Source of the DNA: Lachnospiraceae bacterium UBA3287
GTDB lineage: Bacteria; Bacillota; Clostridia; Lachnospirales; Lachnospiraceae
Length of the DNA stretch: 20,796 nucleotides
Direction of reading: 5' to 3'
Assembly (NCBI GenBank): GCA_002362155.1
Contig: DETN01000005.1
Location: 1 to 20,796, forward strand
The translations under genes were made by a program, and so were the position numbers. Positions 14,124 to 20,796 of the stretch are shown here, one piece after another; position 1 is the stretch's first letter; every line of letters begins with the position of its first letter. The notes under the pieces were generated by a model. The model worked only from the letters and a program-made list of their open reading frames with translations. It did no database searches and was not told the DNA's origin.

Positions 14124-14716
14124 ATGAAAGCATTCAATATCGAGAACGGAGTATTGATCAGATACAGCGGAAATAAGAAGAGTGTGACCCTTCCGGAGGA
14201 AATCACTGTGATCGGAAACCGGGCCTTTGAAGGCAGTAAAAATCTGGAGGAGATCGTGAGACCGGAAGGAGTAAGGGAAATCAGAGCGACCGCATTTGCC
14301 ACCTGCAGGAAGCTCAGATCCATCTCCCTGCCCCGGAGCCTCATGGAACTTGGGGAGTATGCTTTCAGCGGCTGTGAGGGCCTTGCGAAGATCGAGCTCA
14401 GGTCGGATCTTAAGGTCATAAGGAACAATACCTTCGATGGCTGCAGGGGGCTTTAAAAGGTCATCCTGCCGGACAGACTTGCAAAGATAGGGGCAGAGGC
14501 CTTTAAAACTGCCAAAGCCTGGGCCTGATGCATATTCCGGACAGTCTTTCAGAGATTGAAAGGAAAGCCTTCGCGAACTGTGGGAATCTGAAGATCAGCA
14601 GGAGGCCAGGATATCCGCAGATTCCCTGCGGGGGAAAAAGGCCTCATCTGCCAGGGATGACATCCGGGGACCTTAAGTCATCCGTAATCGTGCCGGGGAA
14701 AAAGAGCTCCTTCTGA
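14124..14716 (+). pseudogene. BspA-type leucine-rich-repeat protein, broken by a stop and a frameshift
   Basis: The 110-residue frame from ATG 14124 holds LRR_5/BspA-like units (VTLPEEITVIGNRAFEGSKN, ISLPRSLMELGEYAFSGCEG) and stops at TAA 14454-14456. Reading on in the same frame gives another perfect unit, KVILPDRLAKIGAEAFK, so TAA most simply replaces AAA (the expected sense is LKKVILPD). After TTTAAAAC at 14502-14509 the repeat continues only in the other frame, NCQSLGLMHIPDSLSEIERK (through 14528) and AFANCGNLKI, as if one A had been lost from the A-run. The frame then ends at 14716. Both lesions fall in CTTTAAAA contexts. BspA-like repeats are usually parts of surface or cytosolic scaffold proteins; no signal peptide is present. 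Sequencing error at the A-runs could explain only the second lesion. Confidence 0.82.
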
Positions 14717-14762
14717 CAGTCGTCTGAAGAAAGAAGACATTTGAAGGATGTTGCGGAAAGAA

Positions 14763-14805
14763 AAGGAAGAGGAGGAAGGTGCACGGCACCTTCCTCCTCT
14801 TCCTT
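14763..14805. terminator. Perfect 20-bp-arm hairpin, terminator-like
   Basis: The 20-base arm at 14763-14782 (its last 18 bases are GGAAGAGGAGGAAGGTGC) is followed by a 3-nt loop ACG and the exact reverse complement at 14786-14805, ending in CCTT. It lies just after the LRR pseudogene and immediately before the group II intron-like sequence. A close relative of its core is at 17345-17373. Confidence 0.75.
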
Positions 14806-15165
14806 GTGTGCCGGGCATGGCACAGTTCCTGCCGGTGAAAGTCCGGTCAGGATGAACTTACCTTTCAGCAGTTCAGCCAGTGCAATCGTATGTAATAGGG
14901 GCTGTTACGGAGGAAGAATTCCCGAAAAGGACTGTACAGTCAGTGCAATGGTGATGTCATTCACTGCATCCTTAAGTCCGAATGCACCTGGAACGAAGCT
15001 GAAATGCAGGGGGAAAGCCACGGTTTATCCGGGATTTGCCGGCCCCATGCATACTGTCTCAGAAAACCGATATTGATTTACAGCGCATGCAGCGCCGGAT
15101 ACGCGAACCATACGTCCGGTGCAATGGGAGGTGCGGAGCCGGCCGGCTCCCCCTGTCCTCCTGTC
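14806..15165 (+). mobile_element. Degenerate group II intron, ORF-less remnant
   Basis: Directly after the hairpin the sequence begins GTGTG, which fits the GUGYG 5' consensus of group II introns. An early stem with CCGGTGAAAGTCCGG (about 14833-14847) resembles a domain I hairpin. Near the 3' side GCGCCGGATACGCGAACC (15090-15107) with ATACGTCCGGTGC (15109-15121) folds as domain V: the outer 8-bp helix GCGCCGGA/TCCGGTGC, the ACG bulge region and a GCGAAC loop, with one mismatch in the upper stem. A domain VI-like hairpin follows (15126-15161, with the palindrome GGAGCCGGCCGGCTCC at 15135-15150). The whole is about 360 nt with no reverse transcriptase. Group IIC introns insert after terminator hairpins, which matches the position. 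Exact ends and class are not determined. Confidence 0.6.
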
Positions 15166-15204
15166 TGTTGAAAATGAATGCGGTAAAATATAATTGAGTA
15201 ATTG

Positions 15205-15224
15205 AAATTTACCGTAAATTTACG
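15205..15224. promoter_or_regulatory. AT-rich operator-like palindromes before the AAA/nuclease gene
   Basis: AAATTTAC-c-GTAAATTT (15205-15221) is a perfect 17-bp inverted repeat, overlapped by CGTAAATTTACG (15213-15224), a perfect 12-bp palindrome. A TATAAT at 15255-15260 with TG directly before it could be the -10; no good -35 is seen. The gene's own HTH segment could bind here. Confidence 0.45.
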
Positions 15225-15284
15225 CTGAGCATAGCAAAGAATACCGAAATAATGTATAATAAGAGAGAAAGAAAGGAGGAGGGT

Positions 15285-17150
15285 ATGACAGAGAACAGGA
15301 AAATGATGAAAGTGAAAGACGCACAGGAATATCTTGGAATGTCTGCAAAAAGTGTAACCAATCTGTGTAACAGCGGGTCATTGCCGGGAGCTGTTAAATC
15401 GGGTAAATCCTGGCTCATTCCTTTTGAATCTGTTCAGGAATACGGCCGGAAAAAGCTGTCAGACAGGAAGGCAAACAGTAAACTTCTTCCTCTCTCGATT
15501 GGCTCTTTCAGCTATTCTGAACTTGCGGCAAACAGCTATTACATTGACAAAACCCTTCTGATTAAAGAACTGATTGACAGCAGGGATGCCGTAACACTGT
15601 TTTTACGTCCCAGAAGATTTGGTAAAACCGTGGCCCTTGATATGATTAAAACATTTTTTGAGCTTGATCATAGCGGGGATACGGCTGCCTTGTTCCAGAA
15701 TCGAAAAATATGGAGATGCGGGAAACAGTATACCAGACTCCAGGGTGTTTTTCCGGTTATTCATCTGACTTTTAAGGATGTTAAGGCAGGCACTTGGAAC
15801 GCAAGTCTCAATAAGATCAAAGAACTGATCGGTGATGAAGCGCAGCGGCTGTTTTCAGGTCTGGATAAAACGATTTTTGATGAACGGGATCTTAGAAAAA
15901 TAAATAGCTTTCTTGACGAAACAGTTACAGATGAGAGACTGGAATCCGCGCTTCTTGATTTGAGCAGGCTTCTTAAGAAATACTATAATCAGAAGGCGAT
16001 TATCCTGATAGATGAATATGATACGCCCATTCAGCAGGGGTATATGCGGGGATTTTATAATGAAGCTATTGATTTCATGAGAAACTTCTTCGCGGCCGGG
16101 CTGAAGGATAATCCATCGCTTGAGTTTGGTGTGCTGACCGGGATTTTGCGTGTATCAAAAGAAAACCTGTTCAGCGGGCTGAACAATCTGGAGGTTAATA
16201 CCTGCATAGATAATAAGTATAGTCAGTATTTTGGCTTCACGGAAAATGAAGTAAGAGAGATGGCGGCTTACTTCGGACATGAAAACAAAATGGACGAGAT
16301 AACGCAGTGGTATGACGGGTATAATTTTGGCACGTCAAAAATATATAATCCATGGTCAGTCACTAAATATTTCAATGAAGACTGTGTTCCTGATGCATAT
16401 TGGGTGAACACCAGTGATAATAGTATCATTCACGATGTAATTGCGGGTCTGGGAGCAGAAGAACAGGGACTGCTTCTGGATGTTCTGCAGGGAAAGCCTG
16501 TTCAGACCTTACTGCAGATGGATACGATTTATCCAAATCTGAATGATGGATCTAATGCTGTATTAAGTTTTCTGCTGCTGGCCGGGTACTTAACTGTTGT
16601 AGATGCCGTGCGAAGCGAACCGGTCGGCAAAATTGGAAAACTCGTTATTCCTAATACAGAAGTACAGCGCGTATACAGTAATGAGATCGTTAACTGGATC
16701 TCAAATGACGTGCAGATTCCTGCAGCCAGGCGCCTGCAGAATGCACTGTTTGCAGAAAAACCGGATTTGATAAAAAAAATACTGGAAGAGTTCCTGCTTT
16801 CATGTGTGAGCAGCTTCGACATGAGATATGAGAGTTTTTACCATGGTCTGGTATTGGGAATGACATCAATCATGCAGTCCAGATATCAGATCGATTCGAA
16901 CAGGGAAGCTGGTGAAGGAAGATATGATGTGCAGCTTTTCCCTCTGAAGAAATCCATGCCGGGCTTCATTATCGAGTTTAAGGCCGAGAAGGATAACGCT
17001 TCAGATCTTAAAGCCATTGCGGAAGAAGCGATCAGGCAGATCAATCGTAAGAAATACGAAACAGAAATGAGAAAACGAGGTGTCGGAAAAATCATTAAAT
17101 ATGGCATAGCGTTCAGAGGTAAAAGTGCGGAAGCTGCTGTCGAAGATTGA
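15285..17150 (+). CDS. AAA-ATPase-like / PD-(D/E)XK nuclease protein with N-terminal HTH, 621 aa
   Basis: ATG 15285 is used because AAAGGAGG lies 5 nt upstream; the earlier in-frame ATG at 15252 falls in the promoter's TATAAT. Residues 6-57 form an excisionase/MerR-like HTH (MMKVKDAQEYLGMSAKSVTN, SGKSWLIPFESVQEYGRKK). Residues 65-290 belong to the AAA-ATPase-like family common in gut anaerobes: SYYIDKT, the P-loop variant RPRRFGKT (108-115) and the Walker B IILIDEYDTP (239-248). The C-terminus has a PD-(D/E)XK nuclease core, GRYDV (Asp548) and IIEFKAEK (Glu564, Lys566). The family is abundant and uncharacterised; a role in DNA transactions or defence is inferred. The HTH fusion is less common. 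Base composition is clearly more AT-rich than its neighbours, which suggests recent transfer. Confidence 0.88.
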   Translation: MTENRKMMKVKDAQEYLGMSAKSVTNLCNSGSLPGAVKSGKSWLIPFESVQEYGRKKLSDRKANSKLLPLSIGSFSYSELAANSYYIDKTLLIKELIDSRDAVTLFLRPRRFGKTVALDMIKTFFELDHSGDTAALFQNRKIWRCGKQYTRLQGVFPVIHLTFKDVKAGTWNASLNKIKELIGDEAQRLFSGLDKTIFDERDLRKINSFLDETVTDERLESALLDLSRLLKKYYNQKAIILIDEYDTPIQQGYMRGFYNEAIDFMRNFFAAGLKDNPSLEFGVLTGILRVSKENLFSGLNNLEVNTCIDNKYSQYFGFTENEVREMAAYFGHENKMDEITQWYDGYNFGTSKIYNPWSVTKYFNEDCVPDAYWVNTSDNSIIHDVIAGLGAEEQGLLLDVLQGKPVQTLLQMDTIYPNLNDGSNAVLSFLLLAGYLTVVDAVRSEPVGKIGKLVIPNTEVQRVYSNEIVNWISNDVQIPAARRLQNALFAEKPDLIKKILEEFLLSCVSSFDMRYESFYHGLVLGMTSIMQSRYQIDSNREAGEGRYDVQLFPLKKSMPGFIIEFKAEKDNASDLKAIAEEAIRQINRKKYETEMRKRGVGKIIKYGIAFRGKSAEAAVED

Positions 17151-17171
17151 TCAGCCTGCAAAGGTCGGATG

Positions 17172-17204
17172 AACACTCAGGAGGAGTACTCCTGGGTGTT
17201 TTCA
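17172..17204 (+). terminator. Intrinsic terminator of the AAA/nuclease gene
   Basis: AACACTCAGGAG (17172-17183) pairs with CTCCTGGGTGTT (17189-17200) with one wobble and a 5-nt loop. T-rich sequence follows. Confidence 0.8.
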
Positions 17205-17344
17205 TTTGGCATAAGGGGGAACACTCTACAATATTACCCGGGATAAGATTACTGATGAGCAGGAAGCATAAGGATAATTTGCCGGATAAAAAGATTCCAG
17301 GGGCAGGTAAAAGACACTCTGCAGAACGGATTAATCAGCAAACA

Positions 17345-17373
17345 AGGAGGAAAGTGCCGGGCACTTTCCTCCT
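17345..17373. terminator. Hairpin between convergent genes, relative of the 14763 hairpin
   Basis: AGGAGGAAAGTGC (17345-17357) and its exact complement (17361-17373) flank a CGG loop. TCTGTTTT follows on the plus strand and TTGTTT on the minus strand, so it can terminate both the AAA gene's read-through and the minus-strand acd-etfBA operon, whose etfA stop is at 17480. It differs from the 14770-14798 core at four positions, two of which form a compensatory pair. Confidence 0.7.
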
Positions 17374-17479
17374 CTGTTTTGGCAGGTATCAGATATCGTA
17401 TTTTGAATCCGGCGGATGCATGCTTTACCAGTCTGTGCTGTACCGCATGAAAGAGTTTTACGCCTGTTTCTGTATGCAA

Positions 17480-18457
17480 TCAGAGCTTCTCGATCAGGGC
17501 GGGAAGGATCTTTGCCGCGTCGCCTACCACGCCGTAGTCGGAGTGCTCGAAGATCTTGGCGGACTTATCCTTGTTGATGCTGATGATGGTCCTGCTCTTA
17601 CCGATGCCGCAGATATACTGGGCGGCGCCGGATACGCCCACGTTGATAAGGACCCGAGGCTTAACGGACTTTCCGCTGGTGCCGATCATGGCGGACTCAT
17701 CGGAGACCCTCCCGGTATCGATCAGGGCTCTGGACCAGGCAAGGGCAGCGCCAAGCTTTTCTGTCAGGTCGGTGACACCCTTCCAGGCGGCGTCGGAGGC
17801 GGCGCCTCTTCCTGCGGCCACAACTACCTGGGCTTCGGTGATATCGTTTTCGGGCTTTCCTGCGGTCTCAAAGCCAAGGAACTCTTCACCGGATTCGGCG
17901 GTGCCAAGGAATGCGGTATCAGTGCTCATGATCTGAACGTCTGCAGGAGCCGGAACTTCTGCGTCCAGGATGCCGGGCCTTACGGATGCCATGACGGGGC
18001 GGGCATTCGGGATATAGATCTCACTGACCACCTTGCCGCCGAAGGCTGGCACCATGCAGTTCAGCCTCTGGCCGTTCCAGCGGAGGTCTATGCAGTGGGC
18101 CGCAAGACCGGTCTTTAAAAGGCCGGCAGTGGTGGGAGCCAGTTCGGAACCGATTCCGGTGGCGCCCATGAAGAGGTACTCGGGAGCGTGCTCCCTGACC
18201 AGCTTTTCCAGGGTCAGGCCGTAGAGGTCGCAGCGGTAGTCCCCAAGTGCGGGATGGTCGGCACTGTAGATGATCTCGGCGCCTCCTTCCATCAGCTTAT
18301 CAAAGGTCAGGAGGTTGCCACTGCCCAGGACAATGGCCGCAACCTTATATCCGCCCATTTCCTTTGCGAGAGCGCGGGATTTGGAGAGGAGTTCATATAC
18401 TACGCCGGCGGGTTCGTTTCCGTTTCTTTCAGCAAATACCCAGATTTCCTTTGCCAT
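17480..18457 (-). CDS. etfA: Electron transfer flavoprotein, alpha subunit
   Basis: 325 aa, usual family length. The N-terminal domain (KEIWVFAERNGNEPAGVVYE) has the ETF alpha/beta fold. The C-terminal FAD-binding domain is complete: VVVAAGRGAA, IGTSGKSVKPRVLINVGVSG (binding the FAD phosphates), AAQYICGIGKSRTIISINKD and FEHSDYGVVGDAAKILPAL. With EtfB it forms a cytosolic heterodimer that carries electrons between an acyl-CoA dehydrogenase and ferredoxin, NAD or a membrane acceptor. ATG at 18457 directly abuts the TAA of etfB (no spacer), with AAGGAGG inside the etfB end, so the subunits are translated in step. It is last in the operon, before the hairpin at 17373. Confidence 0.96.
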   Translation of the reverse strand: MAKEIWVFAERNGNEPAGVVYELLSKSRALAKEMGGYKVAAIVLGSGNLLTFDKLMEGGAEIIYSADHPALGDYRCDLYGLTLEKLVREHAPEYLFMGATGIGSELAPTTAGLLKTGLAAHCIDLRWNGQRLNCMVPAFGGKVVSEIYIPNARPVMASVRPGILDAEVPAPADVQIMSTDTAFLGTAESGEEFLGFETAGKPENDITEAQVVVAAGRGAASDAAWKGVTDLTEKLGAALAWSRALIDTGRVSDESAMIGTSGKSVKPRVLINVGVSGAAQYICGIGKSRTIISINKDKSAKIFEHSDYGVVGDAAKILPALIEKL

Positions 18458-19261
18458 TTATGCTTCCTCCTTCCTGACTGCGCTCTGGCGGAGAATGTCA
18501 GAGAGCTTCTGTGCGATTTCGTTTTCGGTGCCTGTGAGCATGACGCATTCCTTGCTGCTTTCCATGGTCTCTACCTCGCCGTTCTGGGAAGGAGAGCCCT
18601 TCAGGCCCAGATAATTCTCATCCAGGTCTTCCAGATCAGCTGCGCTGTAGATCACAAGGGGCTTGTTCTTTGCTGCCAGGATGGTGCGTACATTGGCAAA
18701 GCGGACTTCGTTGGCTGCGTTTGTGACGCCGATGACGCAGGGGGTCTTCAGGCGGTACCTGCCGCGGCCGTTTTCAAACTGTCTGGTCACCACGACGCCC
18801 TGATCCCAGGTCACATCCACTGCGTTGGCTGCATGGGATGCGCCCATCCATACGCCCAGCTGAGAGGGCACATGGGCTGTGGAACCGTCCGCGCTCTCGT
18901 TGCCGGCCAGGACCACATCGTAGGTCCCGGTCTTTTTCAGGAGCATGCTTAAGGTATAGGAGGTGGCCAGAGAGTCTGCGCCGCCTACCTTGCGGTCGCT
19001 GATGAGGAAGGCTCTGTCGGCGCCCATGGCAAGGGCTTCCATGAGCTGATCCCTGGCGGCGGGAGGTCCCATGGAGACGACAGTGATTTCGCCCCCCAGT
19101 TCTTCCTTCAGACGGAGGGCTGCTTCCAGGGCGTGGGTATCGGCTTCGCCTATGACAGCGGGGATGCCGTCTCTGACAAGACGCTTGGTCTGAGGGTCCA
19201 GGGTGATCTTTTCATAAAATTCCGGATCGGGAACGGATTTGATGCATACTGCGATATTCAT
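18458..19261 (-). CDS. etfB: Electron transfer flavoprotein, beta subunit
   Basis: 267 aa, full length. Seen: MNIAVCIKSVPDPEFYEKIT at the N-terminus, IGEADTHALEAALRLKEE, the ETF-beta core TVVSMGPPAARDQLMEALAM, GADRAFLISD, VVLAGNESADGSTAHVPSQL (nucleotide-binding signature region) and GVTNAANEVRFANVRTILAA. The VSMGPP...GADSLATS style resembles the EtfB of bifurcating or anaerobic acyl-CoA reductase systems, but group assignment needs an alignment. ATG 19261 follows AAAGGAG. The upstream dehydrogenase gene ends 14 nt before it. It binds AMP or a second flavin with EtfA. Confidence 0.96.
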   Translation of the reverse strand: MNIAVCIKSVPDPEFYEKITLDPQTKRLVRDGIPAVIGEADTHALEAALRLKEELGGEITVVSMGPPAARDQLMEALAMGADRAFLISDRKVGGADSLATSYTLSMLLKKTGTYDVVLAGNESADGSTAHVPSQLGVWMGASHAANAVDVTWDQGVVVTRQFENGRGRYRLKTPCVIGVTNAANEVRFANVRTILAAKNKPLVIYSAADLEDLDENYLGLKGSPSQNGEVETMESSKECVMLTGTENEIAQKLSDILRQSAVRKEEA

Positions 19262-19275
19262 CTCTTTCTCCTTTC

Positions 19276-20403
19276 TTACAGGGAGCCTGCAACGGTGTCA
19301 ACGAAGGTCTTGTCGCTGAAGCAGGCGATCTGCAGAGCCTTGGCATCGCGGTAGTAGCGCTCGATGCCGGTCTCGTGGATAACGCCTGTTCCGCCCATGA
19401 GAAGCATACACTCGCTGGCCACCTTCTCCATCAGAGGACCGGTGGCAGCTTTGAGGGCGCCGGCTTCCAGACTGTCATGGATCCCGCAGTTGCGGTTGGC
19501 CAGGTGTCCGTAGAGGGCGTTGCGGAAGTTGTAGACCTCCATCTGCAGCTTTGCCAGGTCGTGGCGGGCTGCCTGATGGGTATCCCAGAGAGATCTTCCC
19601 ATCTGGATGCGGTTCTTGAGATAATCGGCCGTCTTGGCGATCATGGTCTCTGCACCGCCCAGGGCCAGGGCTGCGTAGCCGCTCAGTTCGGGACCAAAGC
19701 CCATGAGGATGCCCCAGGGATTGGGGATGCGGTCGCTTTCACTGACACGGCAGTTGTCGAAGTATACGCTGCCGGTGCGGCTGCCGTTGAGACCTACCTT
19801 ATGCTCGATGTGGCCTACGGAGAAGCCGGGATCGGAGGTGGGAACGAAGAAGATATCCAGTCCCTGCATGGTGGTAAAGTCGATCTGGTCTCTTGTGAGG
19901 GCGATGACCATGAATACGTCCACTTCATCGGCCTGGGTGACCAGGACCTTGCCGCCGTTGATGATCCAGTCGTCGCCGTCCCGGACTGCCTTTGTCTGGT
20001 ATTCCATAAGGTCGTTGCCGCCTGCGGGCTCATTGCCTGCAAGACCCATCAAGATCTCGCCGTTGACGGCAGGGATGACATACTTTCTGATCTGCTCTTC
20101 GGAGCAGGCTGCGGACATGGGGCCGTTGAAGACCTGGCGGAGAAGAGCCAGGAAGCCGAAGGTGGCGCTTTCCTTGCCCAGTTCCTCCAGAAGCAGTCCC
20201 CAGCTGATGTAATCGGGGCCTGTACCGCCGCAGCTTTCGGCTACGGGCATGGTGAACATGCCAAGTTTCCCCATTTCCAGAAGCGCCTCGCGGGAGCTGG
20301 CGTCATTGTCTTCCATCTCCAGTGCCAGGGGACGGACTCTCTTCTGGGCATAGGACCGGAAAGTTTTCTGCAGGAGCCTGCGCTCCTCATTCAAATACCA
20401 CAC
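19276..20403 (-). CDS. Acyl-CoA dehydrogenase family flavoprotein, 375 aa, Cys at the catalytic Glu site
   Basis: I start at GTG 20403-20401: AAGGAGG lies 8 nt upstream, inside the longer ATG 20421 frame, which itself has no ribosome site. FAD/substrate motifs: GLAGNEPAGGND, WIINGGKVLVTQADEVDVF, VGLNGSRTGSVYFDNCRV. C-terminal signature: MGGTGVIHETGIERYYRDAK. Ungapped alignment with short-chain enzymes puts Cys361 (IACFSDKT) where I-Y-E-G-T carries the catalytic base, so the usual Glu is missing; the alternative base position of isovaleryl/long-chain enzymes also lacks Glu (a Tyr aligns by eye). It is co-transcribed with etfBA, its likely redox partner. Substrate is unknown; it may be a reductase-direction enzyme or a divergent activity. 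Family call secure, activity not. Confidence 0.93.
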   Translation of the reverse strand: MWYLNEERRLLQKTFRSYAQKRVRPLALEMEDNDASSREALLEMGKLGMFTMPVAESCGGTGPDYISWGLLLEELGKESATFGFLALLRQVFNGPMSAACSEEQIRKYVIPAVNGEILMGLAGNEPAGGNDLMEYQTKAVRDGDDWIINGGKVLVTQADEVDVFMVIALTRDQIDFTTMQGLDIFFVPTSDPGFSVGHIEHKVGLNGSRTGSVYFDNCRVSESDRIPNPWGILMGFGPELSGYAALALGGAETMIAKTADYLKNRIQMGRSLWDTHQAARHDLAKLQMEVYNFRNALYGHLANRNCGIHDSLEAGALKAATGPLMEKVASECMLLMGGTGVIHETGIERYYRDAKALQIACFSDKTFVDTVAGSL

Positions 20404-20494
20404 TGCTGATTCCTCCTTCATCTGCTGTACTTTTTTAAGCGTGCTTCTGTAAACATGCCGGCGGGGCCGGCCTTGATTCTGCTTCTGCTTTCTT

Positions 20495-20510
20495 ATGCCG
20501 CATGCGGCAT
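20495..20510. promoter_or_regulatory. 16-bp perfect palindrome in the acd leader
   Basis: ATGCCGCATGCGGCAT is exactly self-complementary and lies about 90 nt upstream of the acyl-CoA dehydrogenase start. It could be an operator or an mRNA stem. Its ATGCC...GGCAT ends resemble the palindrome at 9506-9522. Confidence 0.4.
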
Positions 20511-20603
20511 CTTCCGGCGGGCCAGGGGTCCTCTATATACGCCCCTGCAGAGTTTCAGCTCCGGATGAGGAGCATGAAGGGCCGGGGATAAGAGGGCGTC
20601 ACT

Positions 20604-20638
20604 GCCTGCCTGTTACGATATCATCGTAACAGGCAGGC
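20604..20638. promoter_or_regulatory. Inverted repeat with perfect 16-bp arms between divergent units
   Basis: GCCTGCCTGTTACGAT (20604-20619) and ATCGTAACAGGCAGGC (20623-20638) flank a 3-nt centre. No T-run follows on either strand, so a terminator is unlikely. It sits between the minus-strand acd operon and a plus-strand promoter at 20686, which suits a shared operator. Confidence 0.6.
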
Positions 20639-20685
20639 GGAAGCTGTTCACTGGACAAAAATCAGATATGTATGGTTTTATGACA

Positions 20686-20714
20686 TTGAATGGATTTTGT
20701 CTAAGCGGTATACT
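20686..20714 (+). promoter_or_regulatory. Promoter reading out of the right edge
   Basis: TTGAAT (20686-20691), a 17-nt spacer and TATACT (20709-20714) form a good sigma-70-type promoter. About 70 nt downstream GGAAAGAGGA near 20780-20789 could be a ribosome site for a gene starting just beyond the window. It is divergent from the acd-etfBA operon. Confidence 0.65.
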
Positions 20715-20796
20715 GGATATGGAAATAAGCAGAAGACCGGAGAAGTAAAAAGGCGGAAAGAGACGGAAGATACAAAAAACGGAAAGAGGAATCCTA

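Noticed and set aside
14741..15076. 111-aa plus-strand open frame
   Set aside because: It runs through the hairpin and intron-like RNA with no ribosome site and low-complexity residues.
17147..18118. 323-aa plus-strand open frame
   Set aside because: It lies antisense over etfA, has no ribosome site, and etfA on the other strand is full length with all motifs.
19375..20409. 344-aa plus-strand open frame
   Set aside because: It is the complement of the acyl-CoA dehydrogenase gene; its His/Asp/Gly-rich composition is typical of an antisense shadow.

Overview
The window looks like a moderately GC-rich (roughly 50-55% by eye) anaerobic Firmicute of the Clostridia, probably Lachnospiraceae-like. 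This is inferred from strong AGGAGG-type ribosome binding sites on nearly every gene, the codon style, the surface-protein architecture and an acyl-CoA dehydrogenase/EtfBA operon. No tRNA, rRNA or CRISPR array was seen.

Left part (1-6162): the 3' end of a SNF2-family helicase is followed by three small genes on the same strand (an orphan, a short XRE-like HTH protein and a charged orphan), then a gene-poor leader with a stem-loop, another orphan and a terminator. A well-formed promoter bracketed by direct repeats then drives a two-gene operon: a large HTH/pRiA4b-ORF-3-like protein and a SEC-C zinc-motif protein, closed by a hairpin terminator. A minus-strand XRE repressor (6578-6919) has a palindromic operator overlapping its promoter. 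A second, decayed copy of the same promoter/operator block lies 5.1 kb away at 1805-1867 and points antisense into the orphan genes.

Middle part (7114-13662): deoC overlaps by 4 bp a LuxR-type regulator fused to an MFS-like membrane domain. After a terminator and a 17-bp palindrome comes a 929-aa secreted, wall- or membrane-anchored protein with Cys-pair repeats, then an HSL-type esterase with a very basic tail.

Debris zone (13663-15250): an unexplained 460-bp stretch with a weak IS200/IS605-end resemblance, a leucine-rich-repeat pseudogene broken by one nonsense codon and one single-base frameshift, a 20-bp perfect terminator-like hairpin and, directly after it, what looks like an ORF-less, degenerate group II intron with a recognisable domain V. 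An AT-richer AAA-ATPase/PD-(D/E)XK gene follows. It is flanked by two related hairpins whose arms carry a compensatory base-pair change.

Right part (17480-20796): a minus-strand operon acyl-CoA dehydrogenase - etfB - etfA, with 14 nt between the first two genes and a directly abutting TAA-ATG between etfB and etfA. The dehydrogenase has Cys where the usual catalytic Glu of the EGT motif would be. A divergent promoter near the right edge reads out of the window, with a 16-bp-arm inverted repeat between the two transcription units.
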